A DNA stretch of 64,000 bases from positions 2,289,292 to 2,353,291 of the forward strand of contig NC_059272.1 of NCBI RefSeq assembly GCF_017591435.1, written 5' to 3'. The notes below the pieces were generated by a model. That model saw only the letters and a program-made list of their open reading frames with translations, did no database searches and was not told the DNA's origin. Of this stretch, positions 47,666 to 59,293 are shown piece after piece. Source of the DNA: Portunus trituberculatus. Its lineage: Eukaryota > Arthropoda > Malacostraca > Decapoda > Portunidae. The translations under genes and the position numbers were made by a program. Position 1 is the stretch's first letter. Every line of letters begins with the position of its first letter.

Positions 47666-47689
47666 TATTGTGTTCAAACATTTAGTTTC

Positions 47690-48580
47690 TTTTAAGTCTA
47701 AAACTAATTTTCTTCTGTTCAGTCTCATCCTTAAATCGAAAAGCAAGTTTCCAATTTATGGACTGGAGAAATACCACACACATCAATACTCGCATCACAG
47801 ACAAGTTCATGAGATCCAATACATGTCCACTTGTCGACATTTCCATTAACACTATTAGATTATGTTAAAAGTGTCCATCATCTTAATGAAAGTCTTGGCA
47901 GTTTCTGGTAACAGTTCTAAAGGCAATGTAAAAGGAGATGAATGCCTTGGGATTAATCTCATCTAACCAACAAAACTTCTCAGACTTCAACAGTGACCAC
48001 AGGCTCACTGCAGGCTGTCTGGCACACACTGTTCCATTTTCTTATCTGCTGTGTTACACTATCTATTCATAGTATGGGCAGCACATCTCTGGGAGCCATT
48101 CAAAGATTATCATTCTTATGTGTTTTTACTTTAATTTATTTTAATCTTTGATCAGTTTCAATAAAACTTTTCTTACCTTCTCATCAGATGGAGCTTCCCA
48201 TTATGATTAACTTGGGGTGCACATATATACCATTTGGAATATATTTACCCCATGCAATGCTGATAGCAATTCTTTGTCTAGTTAGGTTAAGTTAGCTTGG
48301 TTAGGTTAGGTTAATTAGGTTGTTAGTTTGCTTACATTACAATAGGTTTATTTGGTTAGGTTCAATTAGTGGCAATGCTGTTGATTGAAAATGTTATCAA
48401 AGGGAAGTATTGATGGTAAATTATTATGTATAAATACTAAGGTACATTTCAGACACCTGAACTCTTTGAAAATGCAGTTTTTCTAAATTTATTTATCTAT
48501 TTATATTTATTTATTTATTATTATTATTTTTTTTTTTTGTTATCTAAAATTCTGCCCAAGGTAAAACATCAAATCAAGGA
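47690..48580 (+). repeat. Dispersed repeat R1, copy 2
   Basis: Same-strand counterpart of 15,085-15,720 with an extra ~170 bp in the middle (about 47,810-48,000). It ends with TTAGG-like steps, a T-run and a TTCTGCCCAAGG motif. 48,581-49,140 holds nothing I recognise. Confidence 0.65.
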
Positions 48581-49165
48581 AATCCAGAATAACATATATT
48601 CAACATTTATTACCATTAAGGTAAAAGTAAAAGCCACTACATCAAAAGAAAATAAACATATAGACATATGGGTTAATGTCTAGAATTGGTCTTTCTCAGT
48701 AACACATAAAATGACAACATATTTTGTTAAAGTACTCAATTTACTTCACATTTATGGAGTTCTTTTTTCTGGCACAAGCCTTTTATTGGCTTGTAGTGAT
48801 GCTTTGGAAAACTCAGAATTGCTTCACAGAAAATAGTATTCTGCACTCTTCCTCTTCTTGTGGTTGTTTACATTATTAGAGCTCTGTGAGTCCTGTGGGA
48901 TTTGTGGAGTCTATATCACATGTCACAGATATCCAATGAGAGCCTGCCATGCTGGTACTTAGTTAAATGACATATCAGGACAAAACTAATCACAGACCTT
49001 TGACTATAGGACATCCACTGTGAACTCGCCAGGCTAGGAGGTACTTATAGTATTGCATCCATTTCTCTTGAGAGAGAATGAACCATGTCACTTTCAACCA
49101 ATTGCTAAGCTGCAATGGATGCCCAGTGATCAGACTGTGATTTCAAGCTTTTTTTTTTTTTTTTC

Positions 49166-49208
49166 ATTACTGTTACATGGGAAACACAAGGGACATGTCT
49201 GACTGTGT
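49166..49208. repeat. 43-bp target-site duplication, left copy
   Basis: ATTACTGTTACATGGGAAAC through ...GACTGTGT, identical over 43 bases to 53,480-53,522, preceded by a T-run in both copies. Confidence 0.9.
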
Positions 49209-51526
49209 ATTTACCTAGTTGTAGTTTTACAGGGCCTGGGCTTTATGCTCGTGTGGCCCCGTCTCCATATCTACACTTATCCAATTTTTCTTTAAAACTA
49301 TGTACACTCTTTGCTGACACCACTTCCTCACTCAAACTGTTCCAAGTCTCAACACATCTTTACGGGAAACTAAATTTTTTAACATCTCTCAGACATCTTC
49401 CCTTCCTCAGTTTCTTACTATGCGATCTTGTGCTTCTAATGTCATATTCTTCTCTAAGGATTAGTTTCTCATTATCCACTTGATCCATTCTGTTAATCAA
49501 TTTATAAACTTGTATCAGATCCCCTCTCTCCCTTCTCTGTTCCATGGTTGGTAGATCCATAGCTTTTAGTCTTTCCTCATATGTCATCCCTTTAAATTCT
49601 GGAACCATTCTTGTAACCATTTTTTGTAGTCTCTCTCTAATTTCCTTATGTGTTTCTTTTTATGGGGGGTCCACACAACTCCTGCATATTCCAATCTAGG
49701 TCTTATTTTAGTACTTATCAATTTCTTCATCATTTCTTTGTCCATATAGTGAAATGTTAATCCAATATTTCTTAGCAAATTATACGTCTCTGAAAATTCT
49801 ATCAATATGGCTTACCGGTTGATTGTTTTCTTCCATTATCACTCCCAAGTCTTTTTCCTTTTTTACTTTTTCTAGTTCTACTCCATCTCCCATCTTATAG
49901 ATTCCCACTGGTCGTCTTTCACTTTTTCCCATTTCCATGACATGGCTTTTGTCCACATTGAATTCCATCTCCCATTTTTTACTCCATTTCCAGATCTTGT
50001 TTAAGTCTTCCTGTAGTATTTCACAATCCTCTTTTTGTTTAATGATTCTGCACAGTTTCGCATCGTCCGCAAACAGATTTATGTAGCTGTTCACTCCCAT
50101 TGGCATGTCGTTTATATACACAAGAAAAAGTATTGGCGCCAATACTGACCCCTGTGGCACTCCGCTGTCTACTGTTCTCCACTTGGACTTCATATCTTTA
50201 ACTATCGTCCTTATTTCTCTCCCCCTCAAGTAATTTTTCATCCATCTCAATGTGCTTCCTTTTAAGCCACCCTTCTCCTCTAATTTCCATAATAATATTT
50301 CATGTGGCACTTTATCAAACGCCTTTTTTAAATCTAAATAAATACAGTCAATCCATCCCTCTCTCTCTTGTACTTTATCAACTATTCTAGAGTAGAAACT
50401 CAATAAATTTGTTACACATGACCGACCTTTTCTAAAACCAAATTGGCTATTTGATAATAATTTGTTGTCTTCAAGAAACTCAATCCATTGTTTCTTTATT
50501 ACTTTTCACACATCTTGCATATTACACTAGTTAGTGATACCGGTCTGTAATTTAAAGGTTCTTCCTTCCTTCTGCTCTTATATATGGGAACCACCTCAGC
50601 TCTTTTCCACTCCACTGGCACTGTTCCATTTTCAATTGAGCATTTTATGATGTATATTGGACTTGCTAGTTCTTCCCTACATTCTTTCAGTATTCTGCCT
50701 GAGACTTCATCCGGTCCCATTGCCTTTTCCTCATCTAGTTCCGTCATCAACTTTTTTATTTCAAGCTTGGTTACTTTAATCTCTTTCATATGGACAGTCT
50801 CTATTACCCTGTGGTCTTTCAAATTTGGATTCCTTAGTAAAGACCTCATGAAATTTACTATTTAACAGTTCTGCAATACTATTTGGGTCTTCCACCATTC
50901 CGTTCTCTCCTTTTAACCTTTCTATTGTTTCTTTTTGTCTTATTTTTCCATTTATGAATCTGTAGAACAATTTTGGTTGTTCCTTACATTTTTCAACAAT
51001 GTCCTTTTCATAGTTCCTTTCTTCTTCCTTTCTCACCTTAGCATATTCATTTCTTGCTGTTTTGAAGTTTTCCTTATTTTCTGGATTTCTGTTTCTTCTC
51101 CACCTTTTCCATGCTCCATCTCTTTTCTCCTTTGCCCTAGCACATCTTGCATTAAACCAATCTTTCTTTCCTTCTTCTTTAGGTCTATATTTCGGGACAT
51201 ATTCCCTGACTCCTGTTTTGTATATTTCCAAAAATAAGTTATATTTCTCTTGAACCGTTTCTGAGTTTTCCATCTCCTCCCAGTTCATGTTTTTAAAATA
51301 GCTCTTGAGGTTCTCAATATCAGCCTTTCTGTAATTTAATCGGTCTCCTTTGTATGATTCATCTCTATCTTCCTTTCGTTCTTCTATATCCATTTCTAAT
51401 ATTATATGGTCAATCTTTCCCAATGGGCACTTATATCTTATATCATTGTTAATTTGTATATCCCTTGTAAAAACTAGGTCCAATCTCGCCGGCTCATCGT
51501 TTCCTCTGAATCTTGTGTTTTCCTTT

Positions 51527-53287
51527 TTTTGAAAGAGTTTAAGTCATAGGCAGGTGGAAATACAGACACAGGTAGAGAGTTCCAGAGTTTACCAGTGTAG
51601 GGAATGAAGGAGTGAAGATACTGGTTAACTCTTGCATTAGGAAGATGGACAGAATAGGGATGAGAAGAAGTAGAGAGTCTTGTGCAGCGAGGCCGCAGGA
51701 GGGGAAGGCATGCAGTTAGCAAGTTCAGAAGAGCAGACAGCATGAAAACAGCGGTAGAAGACAGATAAAGATGCAACATTGCGGCGGTGACTTAAAGAAT
51801 CAAGACAGTCAGTTAGAGGAGAAGAGTTGATAAGACGAAAAGCTTTAGATTCCACCTTGTTTAGTAAAGCTGTGTGTGGATCCCCCAGACATGAGAGCCA
51901 TACTCCATACACGGGCGGATAAGGCCCTTGTACAGAGCAAGCAGCTGGGAGGAGAGAAAAATGGACGAAGACGCCATAGGACACCTAACTTCTTGGAAGC
52001 TGATTTAGCAAGAGTAGAGATGTGAAATTTCCAGTTTAGATTTTTAGTGAAGGATAGACCGAGTGTGTTTAATGTAGAGGAGAGGGAAGTTGAGTGTTAT
52101 TGAAGAAGAGAGGATAGTTGTCTGGAAGGTTATGTCGAGTAGATAGTTGTAGAAATTGAGTTTTTGAGGCATTGAACAAAACCAGGTTTTCTCTGCCCCA
52201 ATCAGAAACAAGTGAAAGATCAGAAGTTAGGCGTCCTATAGCATCTCGCCTTGAGTCATTTAATTGTTGTTGGGTTGGGCGTCTGTTGAACGCTGTTGAA
52301 TAATGCAGGGTGGTATCATCAGCATAGGAGTGGATAGGGCATTGAGTCAGATTTAGGAGATCATTGATGAATAATAGAAAGAGAGTGGGTGATAGGACAG
52401 AACCCTGTGGAACACCACTGTTGATAGTTTTAGGGAAGAACAGTGACCGTCTACTACAGCAGCAATAGAACGATCGGAAAGGAAACTGGAGATGAAGGTA
52501 CAGAGAGAAGGATAGAATCCGTAGGAGGGTAGTTTAGAAATTAAAGATTTGTGCCAGACTCTATCGAAGGCTTTCGATATGTCAAGGCCGACAGCAAAGG
52601 TTTCACCGAAGTCCCTAAAGAGGATGACCAAGATTCAGTTAGGAAAGTAAGAAGATCACCAGTAGATCTGCCTTTACGGAAACCATACTGGCAATCAGAG
52701 AGAAGGTTGTGAGCTGATAGATGCCTCATTATCTTCCTATTAAGGATAGACTCAAAGGCTTTAGAAAGGCAGGAAATCAAAGCTATAGGGCGGTAGTTAG
52801 AAGGATTGGAGTGGTCACCTTTTTTAGGGACAGGTTGAATGTGAGCAAACTTCCAGCAAGAAGGATAAATAGAAGTAGAGACACAGATGAAAGAGTTTGA
52901 CCAGGCAGTGAGCGAGTTCGGAAGCACAGTTTTGAGAACAACAGGAGGGACTCCATCCGGACCGTAAGCCTTCCGAGAATCAAGGCCAGAGAGGGCCAGG
53001 AAAACGTCTTTATAAAGAATTTTAATTTTAGGGATGAAGTAGTCAGAGGGTGGAGGAGTAGGAGGAATATGCCCAGAATCATCCAAAGTTGAGTTGGTAG
53101 CAAAGGTTTGAGCGAAGAGTTCAGCTTTAGAAAAAGAAGAGACAGCTGTAGAGCCATCTGGATGAAGTAAAGGAGGGAAAGACGAAGAAGTAAAGTTGTT
53201 AGAGATATTATTGGCTAGATGCCAGAAATCTCGAGAGGAGTTAGAATTGGAAAGACTTTGACATTTTCTATTGATGAACTCTTTGGA
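51527..53287 (-). mobile_element. Jockey-like LINE family J, copy J5, nested in C4
   Basis: The minus strand begins at FINRKCQSLSNSNSSRDFWH (linker) and runs through RT (SNPSNYRPIALISCLSKAFE, CQYGFRKGRSTGDLL, VDGH..VVF) to the C-terminus (LLNKVESKAFRLINSSPLTD, NSLPVSVFPPAYDLNSFKK). It splits the endonuclease of LINE C4 precisely between two codons' worth of sequence. Frameshifts occur around the VPQGS region. Confidence 0.88.
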
Positions 53288-53423
53288 CCATCAAATTATC
53301 TATCATTAGGTTCAGGAATCTATCTCCCCAGGCATCTTCCCCCATACCACTTTCATAATTTTCCCAGTCCACCTCCTTACAGTTGAAATCTCCTAACAAT
53401 ATCACTTTTCTCCTTTCTTTAAT

Positions 53424-53468
53424 GATTCTTGTAAGACTCCTTATTGTGTCAGGAGTCTTACAAGAATC
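53424..53468. repeat. Perfect 18-bp hairpin at LINE C4 5' end
   Basis: Arms 53,424-53,441 and 53,451-53,468 are exact complements around a 9-nt loop. The inner arm on the coding strand is native LINE sequence (RSLTRI codons); the outer arm is its reversed copy. Confidence 0.9.
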
Positions 53469-53479
53469 TTTTTTTTTTT

Positions 53480-53522
53480 ATTACTGTTACATGGGAAACA
53501 CAAGGGACATGTCTGACTGTGT
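53480..53522. repeat. 43-bp target-site duplication, right copy
   Basis: Identical to 49,166-49,208. Confidence 0.9.
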
Positions 53523-53579
53523 GTGTATCACAAGTTGATTTTGCATCCAAAATTGTGAGTAATATCAAATACCAGACAT

Positions 53580-54035
53580 TTTTGTGAATTCCCTGAAGGG
53601 GGTATAGGGTGGCAGCACCATGTTAACTAATTATGGGGGAGTGGCTGCAGTGAGCATTGCTGATATTAGTGAGCAGTATTGCCAATGCTTTGCTACATTT
53701 TGTTTATACGATAAAATTAGGTTAGGTTTGGGCTAAGGTTGTGGTCAATAATAGGGGGGAGGGGTCTGGGAGGGCACAGCCCCTCGGCTAGTCTAGAAAG
53801 GGGTGTCCATACGGATGCAGAGCTCCCTGGCATGGGAGAGAGGTGTCCCAGTAGGGAGAAGCCTGCTCAGCTAGTCTAGAGTGAATCATTGGCAAACATT
53901 TTTAAAAAAATAAGTTTTGGCTTTTTAGTGAAATACTGGCATTTTTTCTATATTTCTTTTATTGCAAACATTGTTATTTTAGCATTCCCCACCCCTCAAG
54001 GTCCCCAAGCTTGCTGCTTTTGGGAAGGGAATTTT
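53580..54035 (+). repeat. TTAGG/G-rich dispersed repeat
   Basis: Contains GGTTAGGTTTGGGCTAAGG, GGGGAGGGGTCTGGGAGGGC, ACAGCCCCTC and CCCCAAGCTTGCTG, modules shared with 1,055-1,465 and 55,920-56,460. No coding content. Confidence 0.55.
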
Positions 54036-54291
54036 TTTTTTTTTTTTTTTTTTTTACGGTAAGGCCTATAGCGCCTGTAGGCACACTTGAAGAGTGTATG
54101 GGAATTGCTGTTCAGCTTCCGCCCATTAGTGGCACAGGCAATTTTATTTATAGTGGTACCCACCCATATTAGGGCCCATATCACCACCCAAGCTCATCTT
54201 GAGAGTAACGAGTACCACAATAAATAAAATTGCTTGCGCCACTAATGGGCGGAAGCTGAACAGCGTGCCTACAGGCGCTATAGGCCTTACC

Positions 54292-54325
<34 letters not shown>
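54036..54325. repeat. Foldback element with poly(T) and poly(A) ends
   Basis: T24 (about 54,032-54,055) leads into ACGGTAAGGCCTATAGCGCC... and the complementary arm ends GGCGCTATAGGCCTTACCGT followed by A30 (54,296-54,325). The arms are about 75-100 bp and highly similar; the left has ~22 extra bp near 54,088-54,109. The spacer is about 50 bp. It looks like two copies of one poly(A)-tailed retrosequence joined 5' to 5'. Confidence 0.8.
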
Positions 54326-54328
<3 letters not shown>

Positions 54329-54424
54329 AATTGGTGATGATAGAGAGGAAGGACTTGTTCTATACATTTACCAACACGTATAAGTACGTACATAGTTAAC
54401 AGGAGCTCAAACTCCCCCACTCCC

Positions 54425-54520
54425 CCATGGTGCCGCCACTAGGTTCAGTTAGTTTCATTAGGTTGTGTTGAGCGGTGGTGCATCACAGGCACATGTACCC
54501 ATTGCAAATTGGGTATTATT
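54425..54520 (+). repeat. GTGGTGCATCACAGG repeat module, copy 2
   Basis: Closely matches 15,965-16,050 (TGCCGCCACTAGGTTCAGTT, GTGGTGCATCACAGGCACAT, GTACCCATTGCAAAT). Confidence 0.65.
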
Positions 54521-54529
54521 GCAGTTTCA

Positions 54530-55900
54530 ACCAATACACCACATTCTCACGGTCTACATCACACTTGTACGAGCATTTCTAACCCCATTTTACCCTATCG
54601 GAAATTAGTAATAACTTCAGCAGAAGCCTTTAAATGTGCGGTGCTCGGCGAGTTTTCTCTAATTCCAGCAAGCTGCAGCGAGCCACGGAGCTCCATCACA
54701 CTCGGATATGAGCAGCACACTGACTTGCATTTGTTTATAGCTGGGGTTTGTGGGTAACTGCTGAATAGGATTCTTATTGTGTCTATAGTTCTTTTGTCCA
54801 ATGACGTGCCACCACCTCTTAACACCACGACCTGCGCCAATGGGAATTTGCTATATGTATTTGAGGCCCTGCGTGCTATAGTATACCCAAGCGCCATCCT
54901 GCTCAAATTTGAGATAATGCTATCACACGGTCAATCAGACCATATACTTTCATGTGGACGTGGTGGATGTGAAGAAATACAAGATAATATACGCAAAAAA
55001 CCCAATAGGAATTTCTTGGGTTTACGTCCTTAGCACTTGGCACACGTATTTTTATGCAGTGCGCAAAGTAAAGTATACACAAGCGCCATTCCCGTGACAA
55101 TAGACAAAGCAGCCTGCTTTTCGCGCATGCTAAAGTGTACCCATGCGACATAAGCGGCGTGAATAGTCTCGTCCCCAGCCTCTAGTGCAAGCTATAGTAT
55201 TACTCCCGCTCTCGTCCCGAGCTTGAGTTTTTGCTTACAAGCTTGCCATGCAGCATGTGTTGCTCTTAACATATCAGTGTTTTTAGTGATCATAATTGAG
55301 GAAAATATTTTATGGCAATAGCTTAACAAAATCATTATCAAACACTCTACTGACACTCACCATCATTGTACAACATAAAAGAACACGCTAACCTCTGCCA
55401 GGTGTAATGGTTCTTGCATAAAATGAAAACTTTTTTGCCAATTCCTCGTCTTTTTTGGTTAATGATGGGGGGGAGGGGGAGTGCATCTTAACAAAAAGTT
55501 GATGGAGCAAAGTAGAGATGATAGGCTTTAAGATGATGCAAACCCCATTACCCTAGGTGTAATACTCTTCATGATATCGATCTTTAAAGAAAAAAAACTT
55601 TGAGCTCGATTTCTGAGACTTTTTAAAAATGGTGGATGGGTATACTACAGTACGCGCGGCCTCATTTGTAGTCGGGGCACAGCTGGGCAGACAGGTGCAC
55701 AGATACAACTGTGTGCGCAGTTCAGCCATGGCCACCAGTGACACTAGTTGTAAAGGTTGCGAATTTGATTATTGGGAAATCATCGCTCCTGTGATGCAAG
55801 TCAGTGTACAATCGAGAAGAGGACCAGCCAGGACCTTCATCCTTTCGTTAAGGTATTGTGAGGAGGGGTATTGGTAGAGGTATAAGAGAACTGGTGTGGG
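54530..55900. other. No gene recognised; recurring AGTATACCC motif
   Basis: Imperfect copies of CTATAGTATACCCAAGCGCC occur at about 54,875, 55,065 and 55,128, and an inverted one (GGTATACTACAGTACGCGCG) at 55,639. Open frames here have no recognisable domain. Confidence 0.45.
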
Positions 55901-55919
55901 GGGAGGGAAGCTGCCCCAA

Positions 55920-56600
55920 AGCAAGGATATGGTAGGTTAGATTTATGTTAGGGTTAGGTTAGTGTTGCAGGGGGATCCGGGGGGTGCAGCCCCCTCAGTT
56001 AGGTTAGGTTTATGTTAGGGTTAGGTTAGTGTTGTAGGGGTGTAGGGGGGCTCCGGGGGAGTGCAGCCCCCAGGCTGGGTTAGGTTATGTTAGGTTAGTG
56101 TTGTAGGGGAGGTCCGGCGGGGCACAGCACCCCCGGTTAGGTTAGGTTACGTTACGTTAGGGTTTTGTCCTTAGATTTTTTGGATCGCCATATCTCGCCT
56201 CTTTTGGCTCCCCCCCAAAACCCCCGATTCCCTACAGTCCCCCAAGCTTGTTGGGGTGGAGTAGGGGGACGGGAGAGGTTACTATGTTAGGTTAGGATAA
56301 TTTCAGTGAAAAGTACTCATGAATTTTGTGATTTTCCCCTTTTTTCTCTTAAAATGGGTATTTTTCCTTAGAATTTTTTCGGACCCCCAAAATTCCCACA
56401 TTTTTGCTTTCCCCACCCAAAAAACCCGCTTTCCCAGGAGGTCCCCAAGCTTGTTAGACTTAGGGAAAAAGAAATTTAACATAAGGTGTATTGGCTCAAA
56501 CTGCAAATTTACCGCAAATTGTTTATAATGCTGACAGCCATTTTAAAAATTTATTAAGCCTGAATTAATTAAGTCGGGTTGGTTAGGTTTGTAATTTAAC
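55920..56600 (+). repeat. TTAGG-rich tandem units
   Basis: Three to four units of about 60-80 bp: GGTTAGGTTTATGTTAGGG, TTAGTGTTGCAGGGGGATCC, GGGGGGTGCAGCCCCC. They are followed by two CCCCAAGCTTGTT modules (near 56,240 and 56,443) and the TTGTTTATAATGCTGACA module (56,520). Confidence 0.7.
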
Positions 56601-56931
56601 TTTTTGTTTGTTTGTTTGTTTATTGTCATATTACACATACACATACAAAACAGTTACAATTAGGCAACTGCCCAAACACGTCGATAATATGACAAAGAGG
56701 ACTAGATACCCGAAGGTATATGTGTCCTAATATACTCTTACTGAGATTGTAAATAATCTCAGAACAGACTCAAAACAGACAGGGGGGAAGAAACGGAAAA
56801 GAAACATATTGGTATTAATGAATGAATAAATAATTAATAATAATGATAATAATAGTGAATAATAGTAACAATTACAATGATAATAATAATAATAATAATA
56901 ATAGTATATAATAATAATAACAAAAGAAGTG

Positions 56932-56969
<38 letters not shown>

Positions 56970-57106
56970 GTTAATGATAAAGGTAATAAGAATAGTAATA
57001 ATAATAATAATAATTGCAATAATACAGAATAATACTAATGATGATAATAAGGAAAAATACTAGATATAGTAATAACTATAACAACAACAATCCAGATTGT
57101 ATTTGA

Positions 57107-58797
57107 CTAAGAATCACTGTTATATCTGTCCAATAGAAAAGTCTTAAGTTTATGCTTGAAAGTTGATAATTTACAATCATAAGGGATAGATTTGGACACA
57201 TGGTTCCATATAATTGCTCCTTTATATCTGAAAGTATTTTGAAATAAAGTTGTTCTACATTGTGGTACATGTATTTCTTGGTTATGCCTTGTTGAATGAG
57301 AATGAACCTGTGTGTTTCTAATAATCATATCATTAAATATTAAGGGTAAACTGTTGTTACTAAATTTATACATTAATTTACTTATAGCAAATACATAAAT
57401 CTTTTCAAGGGGTAATATTTGGTGAGATAAGAATAATGGTTTGGTGTGCTCTCTGTAACTAGCAGAAGCAATAATTCTGATGGCTTTTTTTTGCAACTTA
57501 AAGACAGTATCAAAGTGACATCTGCTAACTGTTCCCCATACTTCAATTCCATATAACAAATAGGGATAGATAAAACTATTATAGATTGTGACAAGTGTTG
57601 ATTTATCTAAAAGTTTCTTTACTTTTGTAAGTATTCCTACACCTTTAGCAATTTTGTTTTTTACTAATTTAGTATGTTCAGACCAAGACAATGTGGAGTC
57701 GACTATAACACCTAAGAATTTTATGGAATTAACCCTTTCAATTACTTTATTGTTTAGGTTTACATTATGATTTAATGAAAATTTTCTACCCTTAGTATGG
57801 AATATAATGTATTTGGTTTTATCTATGTTTAGTGACAGTTTATTTGCATTTATCCAATCCATTATTCTTAGCATTTCCCTATTTATTTTAATGATCATAT
57901 CATTAATGTGGTTACCCTCTAAGAAAATGTTGGTATCGTCGGCAAAAAGTATAGGGGTGAGCGAGGTTGAAACATTGGCAATGTCGTTTACATACAGTAG
58001 AAACAATAGGGGGCCTAATATTGATCCCTGGGGTACACCACAGGTAACACTAATGGTAGAGGAGCTAACATCATTATATGAAACATATTGAGATCTACTA
58101 GTGAGGTAGCTTGCAATCCAGTCGTGAGCAACTCCCTGATTCCAATTTTATACATTTTCTTTAACAAAATTGCATGATTAATGGTATCAAAGGCTTTGCT
58201 AAAGTCTAAGAAGATCCCTAACATGTATTTACCATTTTCTAACGCATTAACAATTTTATCAACTAATGTAATTAATGATAAGTTAGTGCCATACCCCTTT
58301 CTAAAGCCAAACTGATATTTATACAAGATGTTATGCTTACTAATAAAAGAATACAATCTACAGTGATACAGTCGCTCAAAGATCTTGGAGAATGCAGATA
58401 AGACAGAGATTGGTCTATAGTTAGACATGAGTTCACAGTTTTTACCTTTGTATATTGGTATGACTTTAGCTAATTTCAATTCTTTAGGAAAAACACCTTG
58501 CCTGAATGATAGGTTTACAATATGTAATAAGGGTTGGCATATATATATGCGAGTCTCCTTTAGAATCTTTGTGGTTATGCCATCCCAGCCTGGGCTTTTA
58601 TTCTGAAGGTTCATAATGACTTTTGAAATTTCATCAGCATTAGAGGGAGATAAATAGAGAGAAGCCATGGTATCATTTGGCATATATGATTCATAACTGT
58701 TATTACTCGGAGGAATAATTTCATTCAACTTAGATCCAATATTAGCAAAATAGTTATTAAAAGTGTTTGCAATGGCTTCGTTTCCAGTTAACTCCAC
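57107..58797 (-). pseudogene. Family D reverse transcriptase (one frame break)
   Basis: 58,797-58,110 carries SPGWDGITTKIL, NYRPISVLSAFSKIFE, YQFGFRKGYGTNLSL and GIFLDFSKAFDTINHAILL. One base shift near 58,110 moves into the frame with TCGVPQGSILGPLLFLLYVN, the catalytic box FADDTN, and the thumb LGVIVDSTLSWSEHTKLV..YNSFIYPYLLYGIEVWG, ending at 57,107. The linker ORF at 58,851-59,297 is separated by another break. Confidence 0.88.
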
Positions 58798-59293
58798 TCC
58801 ATCTACTACAAATTTATTAGGTTTGATGTTTGGCGGCTTATTTCTATTTATTATGCCTTTAAGAATTTTCCATGATTTCCTAATGTTGCTGGTGCTTTCT
58901 TTGAATAATTTATCATAATGATTTCTTTCGGCAGCTCTAAGTAACCTTTGCAGGTTTCTTTTATAATCCTTGTACTTATTAATGTTATATACTGAGGGTC
59001 TCTTGAGGAATTAACATATAATTTATTTTTAGTCTTGATAGAATTTTTCAAACCAGTTGTTAACCAGGGCTTTCTATTTCTATAGTTATTTTTAAATGAT
59101 GTAATTGGGAAACATTTGTTAAAGCATTCTAGATATATATGATAAAATTTAGAAAAGGCTTCTTGACAGTCATTTACCAGTGTTACTTCATGCCAATCAA
59201 TTTCTTGTAGCATATTTTTAAATTTTATAATATTGGCTTGACAAAAATTCCTACTTTTTTTAGCTCTAACTTGACCTACATTAACACTCTCGG

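Larger units (their letters stand above)
49209..53479 (-). mobile_element. CR1-like LINE family C, copy C4, hosting nested LINE J5
   Basis: Minus-strand order: endonuclease (RRKVILLGDFNCKEVDWENY, DRFLNLMIDNLMVQR | J5 insertion | ENTRFRGNDEPARLDLVFT), linker (KKDWFNARCARAKEKRDGAW), RT (NYRPVSLTSVICK, IYLDLKKAFDKVPHEILL, SGVPQGSVLAPILFLVYIND, catalytic box FADDAK), and thumb, ending TAGGTAAAT. A few frameshifts remain (near 50,500, 49,800 and 49,620). A 43-bp duplication flanks it. Confidence 0.9.

Noticed and set aside
53424..53468. Rho-independent terminator
   Set aside because: Although it is a hairpin followed by T, the context is a eukaryotic LINE 5' junction and one arm is native LINE coding sequence.
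54595..55151. Minus-strand open frames of about 80-100 codons as genes
   Set aside because: No recognisable domain, no convincing splice sites, and they overlap recurring AGTATACCC repeat units.
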